From Acidobacteriaceae bacterium KBS 146 (GTDB taxonomy: Bacteria; Acidobacteriota; Terriglobia; Terriglobales; Acidobacteriaceae), in contig JHVA01000001.1 of the NCBI GenBank assembly GCA_000688615.1, positions 124,001 to 188,000 of the forward strand: 64,000 nucleotides of DNA, read 5' to 3'. The translations under genes and the position numbers were made by a program. Each line of letters starts with the position of its first letter. The stretch's first letter is position 1. Positions 32,758 to 41,900 of this stretch are shown here, piece after piece. The notes beneath the pieces were generated by a model that was not told the DNA's origin, ran no database searches, and saw only the letters and a program-made list of their open reading frames with translations.

Positions 32758-33936
32758 TCAGGTCAGAGATTTGAGGTAGGAACCCAGAACTCTGGCTCCC
32801 GTCGATGTGACCAGGACATCGTCCTCAATACGGATGCCTCCAAAAGATCTGTCATAGATTCCAGGTTCAACGGAAGTCAGCATTCCGGCTTCCAGCACAT
32901 CCTGAGAGTGTGGACCGAGGATTGGCGAGGACTCGTGATAGCCAAAACCGAGACCGTGACCTGTGATGTGCGGGAAGAAGCTTCCATAGCCTGCAGCTTG
33001 GATTGCTGCGCGGGCCGCGTTGTCTACGCTTGAGGCCATGATGCCAGGTTTGATGGCCGCGATGGCAGCTTCTTGGGCGCGAACGACTGTAGCAAAGATT
33101 TTTTGCTGAGTCTCCGTGGGCTTGCCGGCGACACGAACACGGGTACGGTCGGCCCAGTAGCCATCGGCCACCAGGCCAAGCTCGAGGACTGCGATCTCGC
33201 CGGATTGCAGCGGTCGCGTTGTGGAGATAATGTTCGGCCGATAGGCAAGGGCTGTCTCTTCCGGCCCGACAGTCACCTGAGCGTAAGCGCGGACACGCAC
33301 AGCGCCGCGGTATCCTGTGCCACGAATCATAATTTCATGTTCCACGGCCGCCGCTAGCTCTACTCCGGTTTTGCCAACATCCACCGCATTCTGAAAGATT
33401 TCAAGTCCGATGGAAGAGATCTCGCTGGCGATCTCGAGACGAGCGATCTCATAATCCGTCTTCGTGCGGCGCTCCTTCTTTAAGAGGCCCGATGCATCGA
33501 CGAGTTCCGCTGTGGGAAAGGTAGAGCGCAGCAGGGAAACCGTTGTGGCTGCGGGAATGAGAGATTCTGCGCTGTTCCATGAGGGCGCGATCGCCTCAAA
33601 ATCAGCCTCGTAGCCGATTCTTCGCCACGATGATGCGTTGTCAAGGCTGCCGGCGATCTTGCGAATGGCGTCGTTCGCGGAGGGCGAATCGATCAGACCG
33701 TACGGGAAAAAGATCGGCGCAACAGAGTGAAGGACAGAGAGCGCTTCACTTCGATAACAATCAGGAATAATGCAGACGGGATCTCCACGTAGCGGGAAGA
33801 CAAGAAACGCCGCTCCGATCATTGGCCAGAATCCGCTGAGCAAAAGAACATTCTCAGGCAGCCGAAGAACAAGCGCATCGAGTTGCGCTGCTTCCATCGC
33901 CAACCGCATCCTGTGTTGCCGTTCTTGATCAGGCAA
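32758..33936 (-). CDS. M24-family (Xaa-Pro peptidase/creatinase-fold) hydrolase
   Basis: A 392-residue pita-bread-fold protein with an N-terminal creatinase-type domain (LDALVLRLPENVLLLSGFWP) and a C-terminal M24 domain. Metal-site landmarks are VLELGLVADGYWADRTRV, GHGLGFGYHESSP, TSVEPGIY and IRIEDDVLV. The first ligand of the usual Asp-Asp-His-Glu-Glu set is Glu here (ELG instead of DLG), so metal binding may differ from true prolidases. No signal peptide is visible. It follows the SDR gene by 35 bases, so the two form a unit that runs toward the aldehyde dehydrogenase operon; whether it belongs to the sugar pathway is unclear. Confidence 0.85.
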   Translation of the reverse strand: MPDQERQHRMRLAMEAAQLDALVLRLPENVLLLSGFWPMIGAAFLVFPLRGDPVCIIPDCYRSEALSVLHSVAPIFFPYGLIDSPSANDAIRKIAGSLDNASSWRRIGYEADFEAIAPSWNSAESLIPAATTVSLLRSTFPTAELVDASGLLKKERRTKTDYEIARLEIASEISSIGLEIFQNAVDVGKTGVELAAAVEHEIMIRGTGYRGAVRVRAYAQVTVGPEETALAYRPNIISTTRPLQSGEIAVLELGLVADGYWADRTRVRVAGKPTETQQKIFATVVRAQEAAIAAIKPGIMASSVDNAARAAIQAAGYGSFFPHITGHGLGFGYHESSPILGPHSQDVLEAGMLTSVEPGIYDRSFGGIRIEDDVLVTSTGARVLGSYLKSLT

Positions 33937-33971
33937 TTGAGTCCACCTCTTCTTTCAATTTGAAGGATCGA

Positions 33972-34835
33972 TCAGCCGGCTCCGATAAAGCCTGGATACA
34001 GCGTCATGCCGCCGTCAACATAGACCGTCGTACCCTGTACGTAGTCAGACTCATCCGACGCAAGCCATACAGCCAGACGTGACACGTCTTCCGGTTCACC
34101 AATCCGTTTGGACGGAATCAGATTGAGCAGCGTCGACTGAAATTGCTCCGGTGTCGTGAGCTTTTCGACGTTCATCGGTGTTCGTATGGCTCCCGGCGAG
34201 ATTGAGTTCACACGAATCCGGAGGTGAGCGACCTCCTGAGCAAGGCTCTTCATGAACAGCATAAGGCCGCCCTTGGCGGCAGCATAGTTTGCGTGCCCTT
34301 CCCAGGGAATAATGTCATGAACGGAGCTGATGAAGATAAGTTTCCCGCAGGCGTAGGATATGGATCGATCGATGCCTTGACGTTTGAATGCCCGAATTGA
34401 TTCGCGGGCACAAAGAAACATTCCTGTCAGATTGACGTTGATGACCTCCTGCCACTGATGAAGCGTCATCTCATCGACGCGGGCGTTCAGCTGAATCGCG
34501 GCATTGGGAACGCAGATATCCAGCCTTCCGAACGTGTCGTACATATGCTGAAACATCGCCTGCACTTCATCTTCCTTGGAGACATTGGCTTTGAAGATCG
34601 TTGCGCGCCTGCCCAGACCTTCGATTATCCTTGCGGTCTCTTCTGCACCTGCGAGGTCCGTGCTGTAATTGACCAGAACATCGGCGCCAGCGTGGGCAAA
34701 TCCGATCGCCATGGCCTGCCCGAGACCTTTGCTTGCACCGGTGACGAGCGCTTTTTGACCGACGAGCACCTTGTGGATAGGCGCCGGGGGCATCTCATTG
34801 GGTGGTGTGTAGCTGTTGCTCGAACTCATCGGCAT
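33972..34835 (-). CDS. Short-chain dehydrogenase/reductase
   Basis: A 287-residue classical SDR. The cofactor motif TGASKGLG is at 32-39, followed by NAA at about 110-112, catalytic Ser170/171, Tyr184 and Lys188 in YAAAKGG, and PGAIRTPM in the substrate loop. The C-terminal VQGTTVYVDGGMTLYPGF is typical of glucose-1-dehydrogenase-like members that oxidise sugars at C1, so glucose or a related aldose is a plausible substrate, not proven. An N-terminal extension of about 25 residues precedes the fold; a later start is possible. It is the first gene of the SDR-M24 pair. Confidence 0.9.
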   Translation of the reverse strand: MPMSSSNSYTPPNEMPPAPIHKVLVGQKALVTGASKGLGQAMAIGFAHAGADVLVNYSTDLAGAEETARIIEGLGRRATIFKANVSKEDEVQAMFQHMYDTFGRLDICVPNAAIQLNARVDEMTLHQWQEVINVNLTGMFLCARESIRAFKRQGIDRSISYACGKLIFISSVHDIIPWEGHANYAAAKGGLMLFMKSLAQEVAHLRIRVNSISPGAIRTPMNVEKLTTPEQFQSTLLNLIPSKRIGEPEDVSRLAVWLASDESDYVQGTTVYVDGGMTLYPGFIGAG

Positions 34836-35525
34836 CCTTTCAACTACGATGCGGTCTTGCGTGGAACTGCAATGCAGTCCTCTGGGGAGAACCGTGATAC
34901 TGCCTGAAAAGCTCGATCACAGAACGATGCGGACGCTATCGGCAGGAAGACCGCAAGTCCCGTTTCTATCAGATTCCGTTCCGGATTGAAAATAGTTCTA
35001 AACAAACATTGCCGGAATAATACCGTAAGAACCCGAGGAGAGAACAGCCCAAATTTTGCCGGGTGCCTCGGCTGATGAGCGATCCTTGACCCAGGACGCT
35101 GCCCGCGGAATCCTTTTGATCATGGAGCGCTGTGCGGTCTTCCATCCCAGAGAGGCGGGATAGAAATTCCATTGGACCCAACTTGCCGCAGTGAGTGCCG
35201 GCCGATCTTCCTTCAAAAGGAGTTCTTCATGCGGTGATTGTCAAGATCGCAGCACTCACGGCAATCGCCGCTCGGCCCGTTTCTGCTCCCGCTGGTCGAG
35301 CATCGATCGTTGCAGACCCAGATCCTCAAAAAGTTTAGGAATCGCTGATGAATACGGAGCATGACGGATCCGTCTTATGGAGAAACGAAAATATCGCCAC
35401 ATAGACTGCAAAGTTGAGGTGGATTTGGGAAGGGAATTTCCTACCAGAATGCAATCCCCGCAGAGAATGCCGCGATGGAAACCCGGGCGACCAGGCTACA
35501 TGGGAATGGGATGCCAAGCAGGAGA
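34836..35525. other. Gene-free stretch between the locus and tRNA-Lys
   Basis: No ORF here has a ribosome site or a recognisable product. A single AGTTC half-site is near 34993-34997 but no partner arm follows. It marks the right border of the operator-bearing locus. Confidence 0.5.
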
Positions 35526-35601
35526 TGGTGGACGCGGAAGGAATCGAACCTTCAACCTGTCGATTAAGAGTCGAATGCTCTGCCAGTTGAGCTACGCGTC
35601 C
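35526..35601 (-). tRNA. tRNA-Lys (anticodon CTT)
   Basis: On the minus strand the acceptor stem is GGACGCG paired with CGCGTCC, followed by A and an encoded CCA (35528-35526). The D-arm (TAGCTCAACTGGCAGAGCA), the anticodon loop with CTT in GACTCTTAATC, and the T-arm GGTTCGATTCC are all in order. The total is 76 bases with CCA. Confidence 0.97.
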
Positions 35602-35683
35602 AGGTTTGCTTCATTTCCTCGGGAGAGGAGCATCAGGCGAGAGCCGTCTCAGGCTGCAATCACTTGACTTGTTAAAGATAACA

Positions 35684-35716
35684 CAGCCTGCCGGGTTTTG
35701 TGTGCCCCGCAGGCTG
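35684..35716 (-). terminator. Hairpin downstream of mqnD
   Basis: CAGCCTGCCGGG (35684-35695) pairs with CCCCGCAGGCTG (35705-35716), 12 positions with one mismatch. It lies 15 bases beyond the mqnD stop on the minus strand; the T-tract is weak (TGTTATCTTT). Confidence 0.5.
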
Positions 35717-35730
35717 GTTCTTGCACAGGC

Positions 35731-36585
35731 TTACCCGACAAAATCGACGTTGGCGCGATGCGGAATGATGCCACGCTCGTAGCCCATATCCAGCAGCTTG
35801 CGGATAGCCTCGCGACCGTCTTCGCCGTAGTTCAGCGTGCGTTCGTTGACGTACATTCCGACGAAGCGATTCGCAAGCGTCGGGTCGAGATCGCGCGCAA
35901 ACTGCATGGCGTAAGCAAGCGCCTCCTCACGATGATCGAGAGCGTGCTGGATGCTGTCCCGCAGCGCCTGGGTCGCCATCACCATGGTCTCCTGACCCAG
36001 CGAGCGGCGAATCGCATTTCCGCCGAGAGGGAGTGGAAGATTAGTCTTCTCCCGCCACCACTGGCCAAGATCCAGCAACTTGACCAGGCCGTCATTGGCA
36101 TAGGTCAGCTGTCCCTCGTGGATGATGAGTCCTGCGTCAAACTCGCCTGCCGTAACCGCAGGAATGATCTTGTCAAAGGGAACGACGCTGTACTCGATAT
36201 CCGGCGCGAAGAGCCGAAGAGCAAGAAACGCCGTCGTCAGCGTGCCGGGCACGGCGATGCGGGTCTTCTGCGCGTCGGCGAGCGTCATCTTCGGGTTGGC
36301 GACGATCATGGGCCCGTAGCCTTCGCCAACGCTGCCGCCGCAGGCCATCAGCGTGTACTTGTCCTGCAGATAAGGATAGGCATGAAACGAGATGGCGGTG
36401 ATGTCGTAGAAAGCTTCGTTGATCGCCTTGTGGTTGAGGGTTTCGATATCGGTCAGCACATGGGTGAACTTGTAGCCCGGCACTCTTACCTTGTTGGTGG
36501 CAAGGCCGTAAAACATAAACGCGTCGTCGGAGTCGGGGCTATGGGCAATGCTGATCTCTTGAACTGCTGTTTGCGGGGGAGTCAT
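35731..36585 (-). CDS. mqnD: 1,4-dihydroxy-6-naphthoate synthase (futalosine pathway of menaquinone)
   Basis: The start is ATG 36585, preceded by GAGGAA nine bases upstream; the longer frame to 36777 reads back over the bioY gene region. The 284-residue product has the MqnD opening ISIAHSPDSDDAFMFYGL, the periplasmic-binding-protein-like fold with YDITAISFHAYPYL and GEGYGPMIVA, and DAGLIIHEGQLTY. MqnD converts cyclic dehypoxanthine futalosine to 1,4-dihydroxy-6-naphthoate, so the organism should make menaquinone by the futalosine route. No other mqn gene is in the window. bioY lies 79 bases upstream on the same strand. Confidence 0.92.
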   Translation of the reverse strand: MTPPQTAVQEISIAHSPDSDDAFMFYGLATNKVRVPGYKFTHVLTDIETLNHKAINEAFYDITAISFHAYPYLQDKYTLMACGGSVGEGYGPMIVANPKMTLADAQKTRIAVPGTLTTAFLALRLFAPDIEYSVVPFDKIIPAVTAGEFDAGLIIHEGQLTYANDGLVKLLDLGQWWREKTNLPLPLGGNAIRRSLGQETMVMATQALRDSIQHALDHREEALAYAMQFARDLDPTLANRFVGMYVNERTLNYGEDGREAIRKLLDMGYERGIIPHRANVDFVG

Positions 36586-36664
36586 GATGCGGCGTTCCTC
36601 TGAAAGAAGTGGGACAAAAGGAAGGATGCGCCATACCGGCGATCCAGAGGGAGAAAAAGGAGCT

Positions 36665-37261
36665 TCACGCCTGGCGCAAGCTCCGGATAGAGGCTGCGAG
36701 ACCCGCAGCTGCAGCAATCTTGACAATCTCGCCAGGAAGGAACGGAGCGACCGACATCGTCCAAACCGCGGAGGCACTCAGATGCATGACCTGAGCAATC
36801 CAAAGGGAGCCGCAGGCGAAGAGCAGCAGCGTGGCGAGCGTGCCCGCAACCGCAGCGCGGCCGTAGAGCGACTTGAGGCGAAGGGAACGGAAGGCCCACC
36901 CGGCAAGCGCCGCGACGAATGGATACGAAAGCAGGTAACCGCCCGTGGGGCCAAGAAGCTGCAACAGCCCGCCTGCCGCGTTCGGATTGAATACGGGCAT
37001 CCCCATCGCACCCTCCGCCAGATACAACGCCATCGCGGAGAAACCGGCAACCGGACCCAGCATCAGCCCGACCAGCAGGACTGCGAAGTTCTGCAACGTC
37101 AGCGGAACAGGAGTGAAGGGAAGCGGGATGGAGACATGCGCGCAGGCGGCTACAAAGATGGTCGCTGCGAAGGCGATCGCGATGCGTCCCGGCAGCGATT
37201 CGGCAACGGAACGGGATGGCTGCTGCGCCAGGGTCGAGGAGGACGGAATGGTGGATTGCAT
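36665..37261 (-). CDS. bioY: Biotin transporter BioY (ECF S component)
   Basis: A 198-residue integral membrane protein from ATG 37261 (AAGGA about ten bases upstream). Six hydrophobic helices are readable, with the BioY landmarks IPLPFTPVPLTLQNFAVLLVG, GLMLGP, YLAEGAMGMPVF, GPTGGYLLSYP and FLPGEIVKI. BioY binds biotin and either works alone or with an ECF energising module; bioM and bioN are not in the window. It precedes mqnD on the same strand and is preceded by a small membrane protein gene 19 bases away. Confidence 0.92.
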   Translation of the reverse strand: MQSTIPSSSTLAQQPSRSVAESLPGRIAIAFAATIFVAACAHVSIPLPFTPVPLTLQNFAVLLVGLMLGPVAGFSAMALYLAEGAMGMPVFNPNAAGGLLQLLGPTGGYLLSYPFVAALAGWAFRSLRLKSLYGRAAVAGTLATLLLFACGSLWIAQVMHLSASAVWTMSVAPFLPGEIVKIAAAAGLAASIRSLRQA

Positions 37262-37280
37262 GAAAGAAGATCCTTTCGCG

Positions 37281-37742
37281 CTATAAGTTTTTGGACGATG
37301 CTGTCCGATTGCTGGCGACGACACGAAGTCGAGGAGAGGCCGGGTAAATCTTGTTGACGCTGTTCAGTCCTTGCGCTTCGGAGCCGCCGGAAGCTCTCCG
37401 GATGAGATGCGGTCCAGGCCTGCCGCCCGACCCCCGATCTCCTTCCGATCCAGTTTCGTTGCTCTGCCCGGAGCCGTGTGCTTTCTTCGCGCTGATCGAT
37501 TGTACCGACTGAGAGGGGACAATTCTCGGGGAGCGCGGTGTGCCGTACTCCGCGGCCGCATGGAGATGGTCGGAGAAGCTGGGTTCGGGAGGAGCTTCCG
37601 CGCCCTCACGGGAACGGTGGCTCGCTCGGATATGATGAACGATCGCTGCGGTCGCGCCGATAAGCACAAGAAGAGAGCCAACAGAGATCAGAAAAAGAAT
37701 ATGCACCAGGGAAAGGATATCAAGCGCAGCCATGTCGTGCAC
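37281..37742 (-). CDS. Small membrane protein of unknown function
   Basis: A possible 153-residue protein from a GTG at 37742 (AAGGA six to seven bases upstream; an ATG at 37733 is an alternative). Residues about 7-36 form one membrane helix (LDILSLVHILFLISVGSLLVLIGATAAIVHHI), and the rest is a polar, Ser/Gly/Arg-rich, probably disordered tail. No family is recognised. Its 19-base spacing to bioY and the helix make it a credible gene, but the tail has the look of low-complexity coding and the call is tentative. Confidence 0.5.
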   Translation of the reverse strand: MHDMAALDILSLVHILFLISVGSLLVLIGATAAIVHHIRASHRSREGAEAPPEPSFSDHLHAAAEYGTPRSPRIVPSQSVQSISAKKAHGSGQSNETGSEGDRGSGGRPGPHLIRRASGGSEAQGLNSVNKIYPASPRLRVVASNRTASSKNL

Positions 37743-37913
37743 CCCTATTCCTTGGGAGGGGCAGGGAAACTTTGGAGATGAGTGGCAGAACGGGAACAGG
37801 GCCGGCGAAAGCCTCTGCGGGCATCAAAAGCAGTACGAAGTAGGTACGCCGTGCGCAGAAGGAGGTTTTCCACTTGACGGTGTTCCTCTTGGAAATTTGT
37901 ACTTTCAATAGCC

Positions 37914-38312
37914 ATGGCTGGCACAGGAACAAAACTCGCAGGAGCTCCGCGTCATGGAATTGCCATGCGCGCGGTTCTGTCGATGATTGGATCCTGGAGG
38001 CGATGGGCAACCGTCGCGGCCGCCGTGCTGGCGATTGGAGTTGCCTTCCACGTCGTCTTTGGGCAAAACGGCCTGACCGCCTACGAAAAGAAGAATCGGG
38101 ACGCGCGCATGCTTGAGGGGCAGTTGAACAGCCTGCAGCATGAGAATGAGATGCTCAAAGCCCACATCGATCGGCTCAAGGATGATCCCAGCGCGATTGA
38201 GCACCAGGCCAGGGAGGAACTCCATTACACGCGGCCCGGCGAGGTGATCTACACCCTCCCCGCAACCCCAGGCTCGTCCTCTCCTTCACCCAAGGGAACA
38301 CCCACACCATAG
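37914..38312 (+). CDS. FtsB/DivIC-like septum formation protein
   Basis: A 132-residue bitopic membrane protein. A short cytoplasmic N-terminus precedes one helix (WATVAAAVLAIGVAFHVVFG, about 31-50), then a coiled coil (MLEGQLNSLQHENEMLKAHIDRLKDDP) and the DivIC-type end AREELHYTRPGEVIYTLP. FtsB bridges FtsL and FtsQ in the divisome. The ATG at 37914 has no clear ribosome site and could be leaderless, since a candidate promoter (TTGACG 37874-37879, TTGTAC 37897-37902) would start transcription a few bases before it; an internal ATG at 37965 is the alternative. Confidence 0.85.
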   Translation: MAGTGTKLAGAPRHGIAMRAVLSMIGSWRRWATVAAAVLAIGVAFHVVFGQNGLTAYEKKNRDARMLEGQLNSLQHENEMLKAHIDRLKDDPSAIEHQAREELHYTRPGEVIYTLPATPGSSSPSPKGTPTP

Positions 38313-38513
38313 GGGTGTCGATAGATGGTGCTACACCATCCATGTCGATCAATAGCTCTTCACCCGGTCAGTGTCGATAAAGGAGTTCCAGCCTGAAAGT
38401 ACCAACACATAGTTCCACATCTCAGGCGGTATCCGGTCAAAAGGCCGGGCACTGGCGTAATCGCCAGCACTGACGCAATCGTGAGCAATGGTGTCGTCGT
38501 CCGACATAAAAAC

Positions 38514-38575
38514 TGTCATCCTGAGCGGAGCCTCACGCGGCCTCATCGCGTGAGGCGCAGTCCAAGGATCTGCGA
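38514..38575. repeat. Dispersed repeat, copy A
   Basis: It begins TGTCATCCTGAGCGGAG and ends AAGGATCTGCGAG, with an inner palindrome CCTCACGCG...CGCGTGAGG. The same ends occur at 46794-46852. It lies in the 38313-38936 gap, which has no supported gene; a GATGGTG/CACCATC hairpin is at 38324-38340. Confidence 0.65.
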
Positions 38576-38877
38576 GTCGCCGGAGCAGCGCGACCTCTCG
38601 TTGTCTCCCCTCACGCCTCCTTTCTGTTCGCTATCCATCCCGCCCAATTCATCTGTTTCCTAACTCTTCAAGCATCCGCTCCCGATTGACATCCCATTGA
38701 GTCGCACTTATCATCCCATTAGTCAACGACACTTTATGATTGCCTTCAATCAAAAGCATGTGGCGGCTTCGTTCTGCCCTCAGCCTGGTGCCTTCCGCAC
38801 CGGCTGCTCCTGTTGTTGCTAATACTCTTCTTCTCGACTTTCTCCCATCCAAAAATCCGCTTCGAACGATAGTTCTG

Positions 38878-38895
38878 CCCGGTCTTTAAACCGGG
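38878..38895. promoter_or_regulatory. Perfect 18-bp inverted repeat upstream of the second TonB receptor
   Basis: CCCGGT-CTTTAA-ACCGGG. It could be an operator or a small RNA hairpin; it is about 40 bases before the start codon. It is not related to the AGTTC-N6-GAACT operators. Confidence 0.35.
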
Positions 38896-38936
38896 AGTGA
38901 TTGATTTTCTTCCAGCTCAGAAACTTTGGAGTCCAC

Positions 38937-41900
38937 GTGTCTTTCCGTAAAGCAACATCTTTTGCAATTGCATTCCTATTTGTGACGGCTGCTGCATTTG
39001 CCCAGGTCGATACCGGCGCTATCGTAGGAACGGTTGTCGATGGCCAGCAGCAAAGAGTGGCCGACGCGACCATCCGGCTTACGCAACAGTCCACTACCGT
39101 AGAGCGAACCGCGAAATCGGACGCCGACGGCAACTTCAGCTTTTCTCCAGTCGCCATCGGTACCTACTCGGTCTCAGTCGAGCATGAGGGGTTTGAGCGT
39201 TACGTCCGCACCGGCGTTGTGATCAGTGCGCAGACCACAGCTCAGGTGGATGCGGTCCTTCGTATCGGTGCTGTGACCCAATCGGTCGAGGTCGCGGCAG
39301 ACACCGCTCTTCTGGAGACGCAGACCTCATCGCTCCAGCAGGTCGTCAACGCCCGCAGTATTACCGATCTTCCTTTGAATGGCCGCAACGTCACGTTCCT
39401 GGCGCAGACGGCACCCGGCGTGACGTTCGCACAGGCCGACTCTCGCGGTCTCTCTGCGAGCGGATCGTTCAGTGCCAACGGTGCACGTCGCGGACAGAAC
39501 GACTATCTTCTCGACGGCATCGATAACAACGCCGCCATTGCCGACTATGTGAACCAGACCCAGTACGTCATCATGCCCCCTCCGGATGCTCTGCAGGAAT
39601 TTGTGGTGCAGACAAATAACTACTCGGCAGAGTTTGGCCACTCCGCCGGTGCCGTGCTGAATGTCTCCACCAAATCGGGCACCGACGGCTTTCACGGTTC
39701 CGCGTGGGAGTTCGTTCGAAACCAGGTGCTGGACGCTCGAAACTATTTTGCGACCGCTCCCAGAAAGCCCGCTTACCGACAGAATCAGTTTGGATTCTCC
39801 ATCGGTGGGCCGGTCGCTATCCCAAAGATCTATAACGGACGCGGCAAGACATTTTTCTTCTTCGACTATCAGGGCACGCGCATCGCTCAGGCGAACAGCA
39901 AAGTTGTCACGGTTCCCACCGCTGCTGAACGATCCTCCGGCTATACCAGCTACACCGATCTCATCGCCCTGCAGAGCGGAACCCGCACCGATGCCCTGGG
40001 CCGGGTCTTCCCGGTTGGTACAATCTTCGACCCAGCAACCAGCAGAGCCGTTACGTCTGGAGCGCGGGATGCGACGACGGGTTTCGTGGCAACTTCGACA
40101 GGCTTCGTACGGGACCCCTTCTATCAGGGATCGATCGCGGGACAGAGAAACTTCACCAGCGATGCGCAGAAGGCGCTGCTCAACCAACTGCCCGCTAATC
40201 GTCTCAGTCCCTCAGCGATTGCGCTGCTCAATCTCTATCCCTCGCCGACCGGGGCAGGAATCACTAACAACTTCACTGCCTTTCCGTCCGCAACCAACAA
40301 CAGTGATGGATTTGACTTTCGCATCGATCATCACTTCAGCGAAAGCGATTCTATCTTTGCGCGCTACAGCTATCTCAATACCGATCAACTCAACCCGGGT
40401 CCCTTTGCCGGTATTGCCGATGGCCAGTCGAGCCGGCCGGGAAATGGTTCAACCCAGGCGCAGAATGTGGCTTTGAGCGAGACTCATATCTTCACTCCGC
40501 GTCTTGTCAATGAGGCACGCTTCGGATACAGCCGCGTCGCCGATATTCGCAGGCAGCCCTTCGCCACGGAGCTTGGAGTTCCCGACCAGTACGGCATCGG
40601 AGGTATTCCACAGTTTCCGGGCAATGGAGGCCTTCCCCTGCTGACGTTTGGAAGCATGGCCAATCTCGGACAATCGGGATCGCTGCCCAGCAATAAGGCC
40701 AGCAACATCGTTCAACTCTCCGACAACGTAACCATCTCGCGTAACCGCCATGTTCTGCGTTCAGGAGTGCTGTTCCAGAACATCGCCTATCCCACCTCGA
40801 CGCCCTCGTCCTCGCGCGGCACCTTCGGCTTCAGCGGGATCTATACCTCGGTCGTCAACCAGACCGACGGTTCCACAGACCGGGCGCAGTTCCTGCTCAA
40901 CCCGACGGCGAGCTCCATTGCAGGTGGTCTCAACAATGTTGGCGGAGCCAACAGTGTTAGTGCCTCGAACTTTCCCTTGATCAGCAATCTGCAGCGCTGG
41001 TACCTCGGGCTCTATCTGCAGGATGATTACCGCATCAGCCCGAAGCTGACCGTGAATCTCGGGCTGCGTTGGGAGTACTACGGTGTACCAAGGGAACGCG
41101 ACGGAAGGCAGGCCAACTTCATTCCCGGCCCGGCCGATCCCAGGGTCGGGGCGAAGTTCCTGATCCCCCAGTCGCAGGCTGCCAATGTTCCTGTGGCCTT
41201 TCAGGCGCTGCTGGCGAAGGACAACATCGCCTTCGTGACGACGCCCGACATCACGCAGGGCAACGCCCAGAAGGAAAACTTCGCACCGCGATTCGGATTT
41301 GCCTATCAGCCGAACACGAAGCTCGTCCTTCACGGCGGATTCGGCCTCTTCTATGGCGGATATGAGAACTACGGACTCAGCGCGAGCCCACCGGCTAACT
41401 TCCCGTTCAACATAGCGACCAGTTATTCGGCAGGGAACTCAGTCACGCCGCTCACGCCTGACAACTCCATCGGTACCATCAACAACGGACTCATCAATGT
41501 TCCTCTAAGCGCAGCCAACGCCAATCTGACGAACATCAGCCTGCTGGGCCGACAGTACGACTGGAAGAGCGCTTACAGCGAAGCGTATAACTTGCAGGTG
41601 CAGTATCAGCTGACTTCCAAGACGGTTCTCAAGATCGCCTATGCCGGATCGGTCTCGAGACACCTCCAGGTACCGATCACCAGCAATACACTCAACCAGG
41701 TCCTTCCCGCGACAGCCAATGCACAGGCCAACAGCTTCTTCCCCGACTTTGCCCGCGGCGGTGCCTTCCTGAGCCCGATCGCTTCGACCAACTACAACGG
41801 CCTGCAGCTTGACGTCACCCGGCGTTGGGGCAACGACCTCACCCTCGATGCTAACTACACCTTCTCGAAGTGCCTCGGCAACGCTCGCGATCAGCTCGAC

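Noticed and set aside
34969..35216. Overlapping 70-72-codon minus-strand ORFs
   Set aside because: No ribosome site, no similarity I recognise; a decayed gene is possible but cannot be supported by eye.
35526..35601. tRNA-Lys as an integration site for the 1.8-34.8 kb locus
   Set aside because: No integrase, no direct repeat of the tRNA end and no transposase were seen; the proximity alone does not support an island.
35377..35667. 96-codon ORF on the plus strand
   Set aside because: It runs antisense through the tRNA-Lys gene; such frames are a well-known artefact opposite tRNAs.
37882..37896. GTTCCTCTTGGAAAT upstream of the FtsB-like gene, similar to the operator
   Set aside because: Only the TTC-N6-GAA core is kept, it lies within a presumed promoter spacer of a housekeeping gene, and single cores of this size are expected by chance.
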